Below the pieces are notes generated by a model. The model had not been told where the DNA came from. It made no database searches and saw nothing but the letters and a program-made list of their open reading frames with translations. Positions 22,420 through 23,170 of a stretch of 23,170 bases of DNA are shown here, piece after piece. Positions within the stretch are counted from its first letter, which is position 1. Each line of letters opens with the position of its first letter. Made by a program: the position numbers and the translations under genes. The stretch lies in the IMG/VR virus record IMGVR_UViG_3300024348_000263, positions 1 to 23,170 of that record; one strand, given 5' to 3'. The stretch is from a virus.

Positions 22420-23170
22420 ATGAGTAATGAACTATTAGAAAAAGCAATAGTTACATCACAGACTGGCGACGGCAAACTCGGTGTATCAGGTGATGATGCA
22501 GCACGTGGTGGCCTATTAAAGCCAGATCAAGCTAATCGATTTATCGATTACATGTTTGATGCAACAGTTGTAACAAAGTTTGCTAGAACCATTCGCATGC
22601 GTTCTGACATTCAAGAAATCGACAAGATCGGTGTAGGCGAAAGAATCCTTAAGGTTGCTACAGAAGCATCTGACACAGGAGCAGCACAATCAGTTGTGTT
22701 CGCAAAGATCTCTCTTGCAACAAAGAAGCTCCGTTTAGATTGGGAGCTATCAACTGAATCTTTAGAAGACGGCATTGAGGGCCAAGACCTAGAAGACCAC
22801 ATCGCAAGAATGATGGCAACTCAGGTTGGTAACGATGTTGAGGATCTTATCCTTAACGGAGTTGGAACAGGCTCAGATACACTTCTAAAAGCATTCAAGG
22901 GTGTTACAAACATCGCAAAAGATGAGGCACATGTTGTTGATGCAGCAGGTGCAACAATCACTAAGGGTATCTTCAATGATGCTCTTAAGAAGATGCCACG
23001 CCGCTACAAGCAGCGTCGCAACCAGCTTCGTTTCCTTACAGGAAGCAACTTGGTACAGGACTACTTATACAGCCTAACATCACTTCCAGGATCACCAGAA
23101 GATATCGCATCTTCTATCGTTCGTGGAGATGTTGCAGCTAATAACGGTGCTCCAGGTGGCGTAATTCCTT
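22420..23170 (+). CDS. Major capsid protein, HK97 fold (partial, 3' end outside window)
   Basis: ATG 22420 is preceded by AGGTGA 8 bases upstream, 23 bases after the protease stop. The 250 residues present include GGLLKPDQANRFIDYMFDAT (30-49), TIRMRSDIQEIDKIGVGERI, ATKKLRLDWELSTESLEDGI, DHIARMMATQVGNDVEDLIL and RRYKQRRNQLRFLTG. These blocks are characteristic of HK97-fold capsid proteins in actinobacterial phages. The frame stays open to the right edge. Ile is encoded by ATC 12 times, ATT 4 and ATA 1, unlike the upstream tail genes, fitting very high expression. There is no obvious long N-terminal delta domain, consistent with a separate scaffold. Confidence 0.92.
   Translation, partial: MSNELLEKAIVTSQTGDGKLGVSGDDAARGGLLKPDQANRFIDYMFDATVVTKFARTIRMRSDIQEIDKIGVGERILKVATEASDTGAAQSVVFAKISLATKKLRLDWELSTESLEDGIEGQDLEDHIARMMATQVGNDVEDLILNGVGTGSDTLLKAFKGVTNIAKDEAHVVDAAGATITKGIFNDALKKMPRRYKQRRNQLRFLTGSNLVQDYLYSLTSLPGSPEDIASSIVRGDVAANNGAPGGVIP

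Noticed and set aside
1-23170. tRNA genes, integrase, attachment sites, insertion sequences
   Set aside because: None seen by eye: no cloverleaf with a TTC-type arm between genes (gaps are at most about 60 bases) and no recombinase frame. Not searched by program.

Overview
The window is part of the structural region of a tailed double-stranded DNA phage. Every gene I can support is on the + strand, packed with gaps of 0 to about 60 bases or overlaps of 1 to 11 bases, and no host-like gene, tRNA or mobile element is visible. The DNA is A+T-rich (Gly GGA, Arg AGA and Ile ATT/ATA codons are common). The major capsid protein resembles those of actinobacterial phages, and three transcription starts look leaderless, a habit common in Actinobacteria. 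My best inference is a phage, or metagenomic phage contig, of an A+T-rich actinobacterium. A freshwater or marine origin is plausible because several tail proteins carry motifs familiar from aquatic phages. The host is not proven by the sequence.

Layout. 1-817: the end of an unknown gene, then a 227-residue phage protein of unknown function with a dUTPase-like signature. 858-5909: two repeat-rich fibre-like proteins (985 and 399 aa) separated by a 79-aa protein, then a collagen-like fibre protein. The 985-aa fibre ends in a cupredoxin-like domain with a Cys-x2-His-x2-Met motif. 5919-9482: a 1187-aa virion structural protein. 9495-17363: a modular array of putative adhesins and small partners. 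It holds paralogous small DYSTL proteins, a tandem pair of about 500-aa paralogues (12208-13710 and 14474-16000), small chaperone-like proteins after several adhesins, a concanavalin-like protein, and two small beta-type accessory proteins. 17392-19038: a 548-aa tail protein with two LamG-like regions. 19098-23170: the head module, with a small unknown protein, portal, prohead protease fused to a scaffold, and the start of the major capsid protein. No terminase is in the window.

How it works together. Portal, protease/scaffold and capsid protein build the procapsid. The upstream block builds the distal tail and supplies several alternative or cooperating host-recognition proteins with dedicated assembly helpers. 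Six TATAAT-like promoters punctuate the block. Three of them (before 858, 19098 and 21047) have exactly 6 bases between the -10 hexamer and the ATG and no Shine-Dalgarno, which predicts leaderless mRNAs. The other three have short leaders with Shine-Dalgarno sequences.

Most notable observations: an internal Shine-Dalgarno plus in-frame GTG inside the protease gene, predicting a separately made scaffold as in lambda C/Nu3; the leaderless promoter set; the cupredoxin-like fibre tip; and the duplicated adhesin cassettes.
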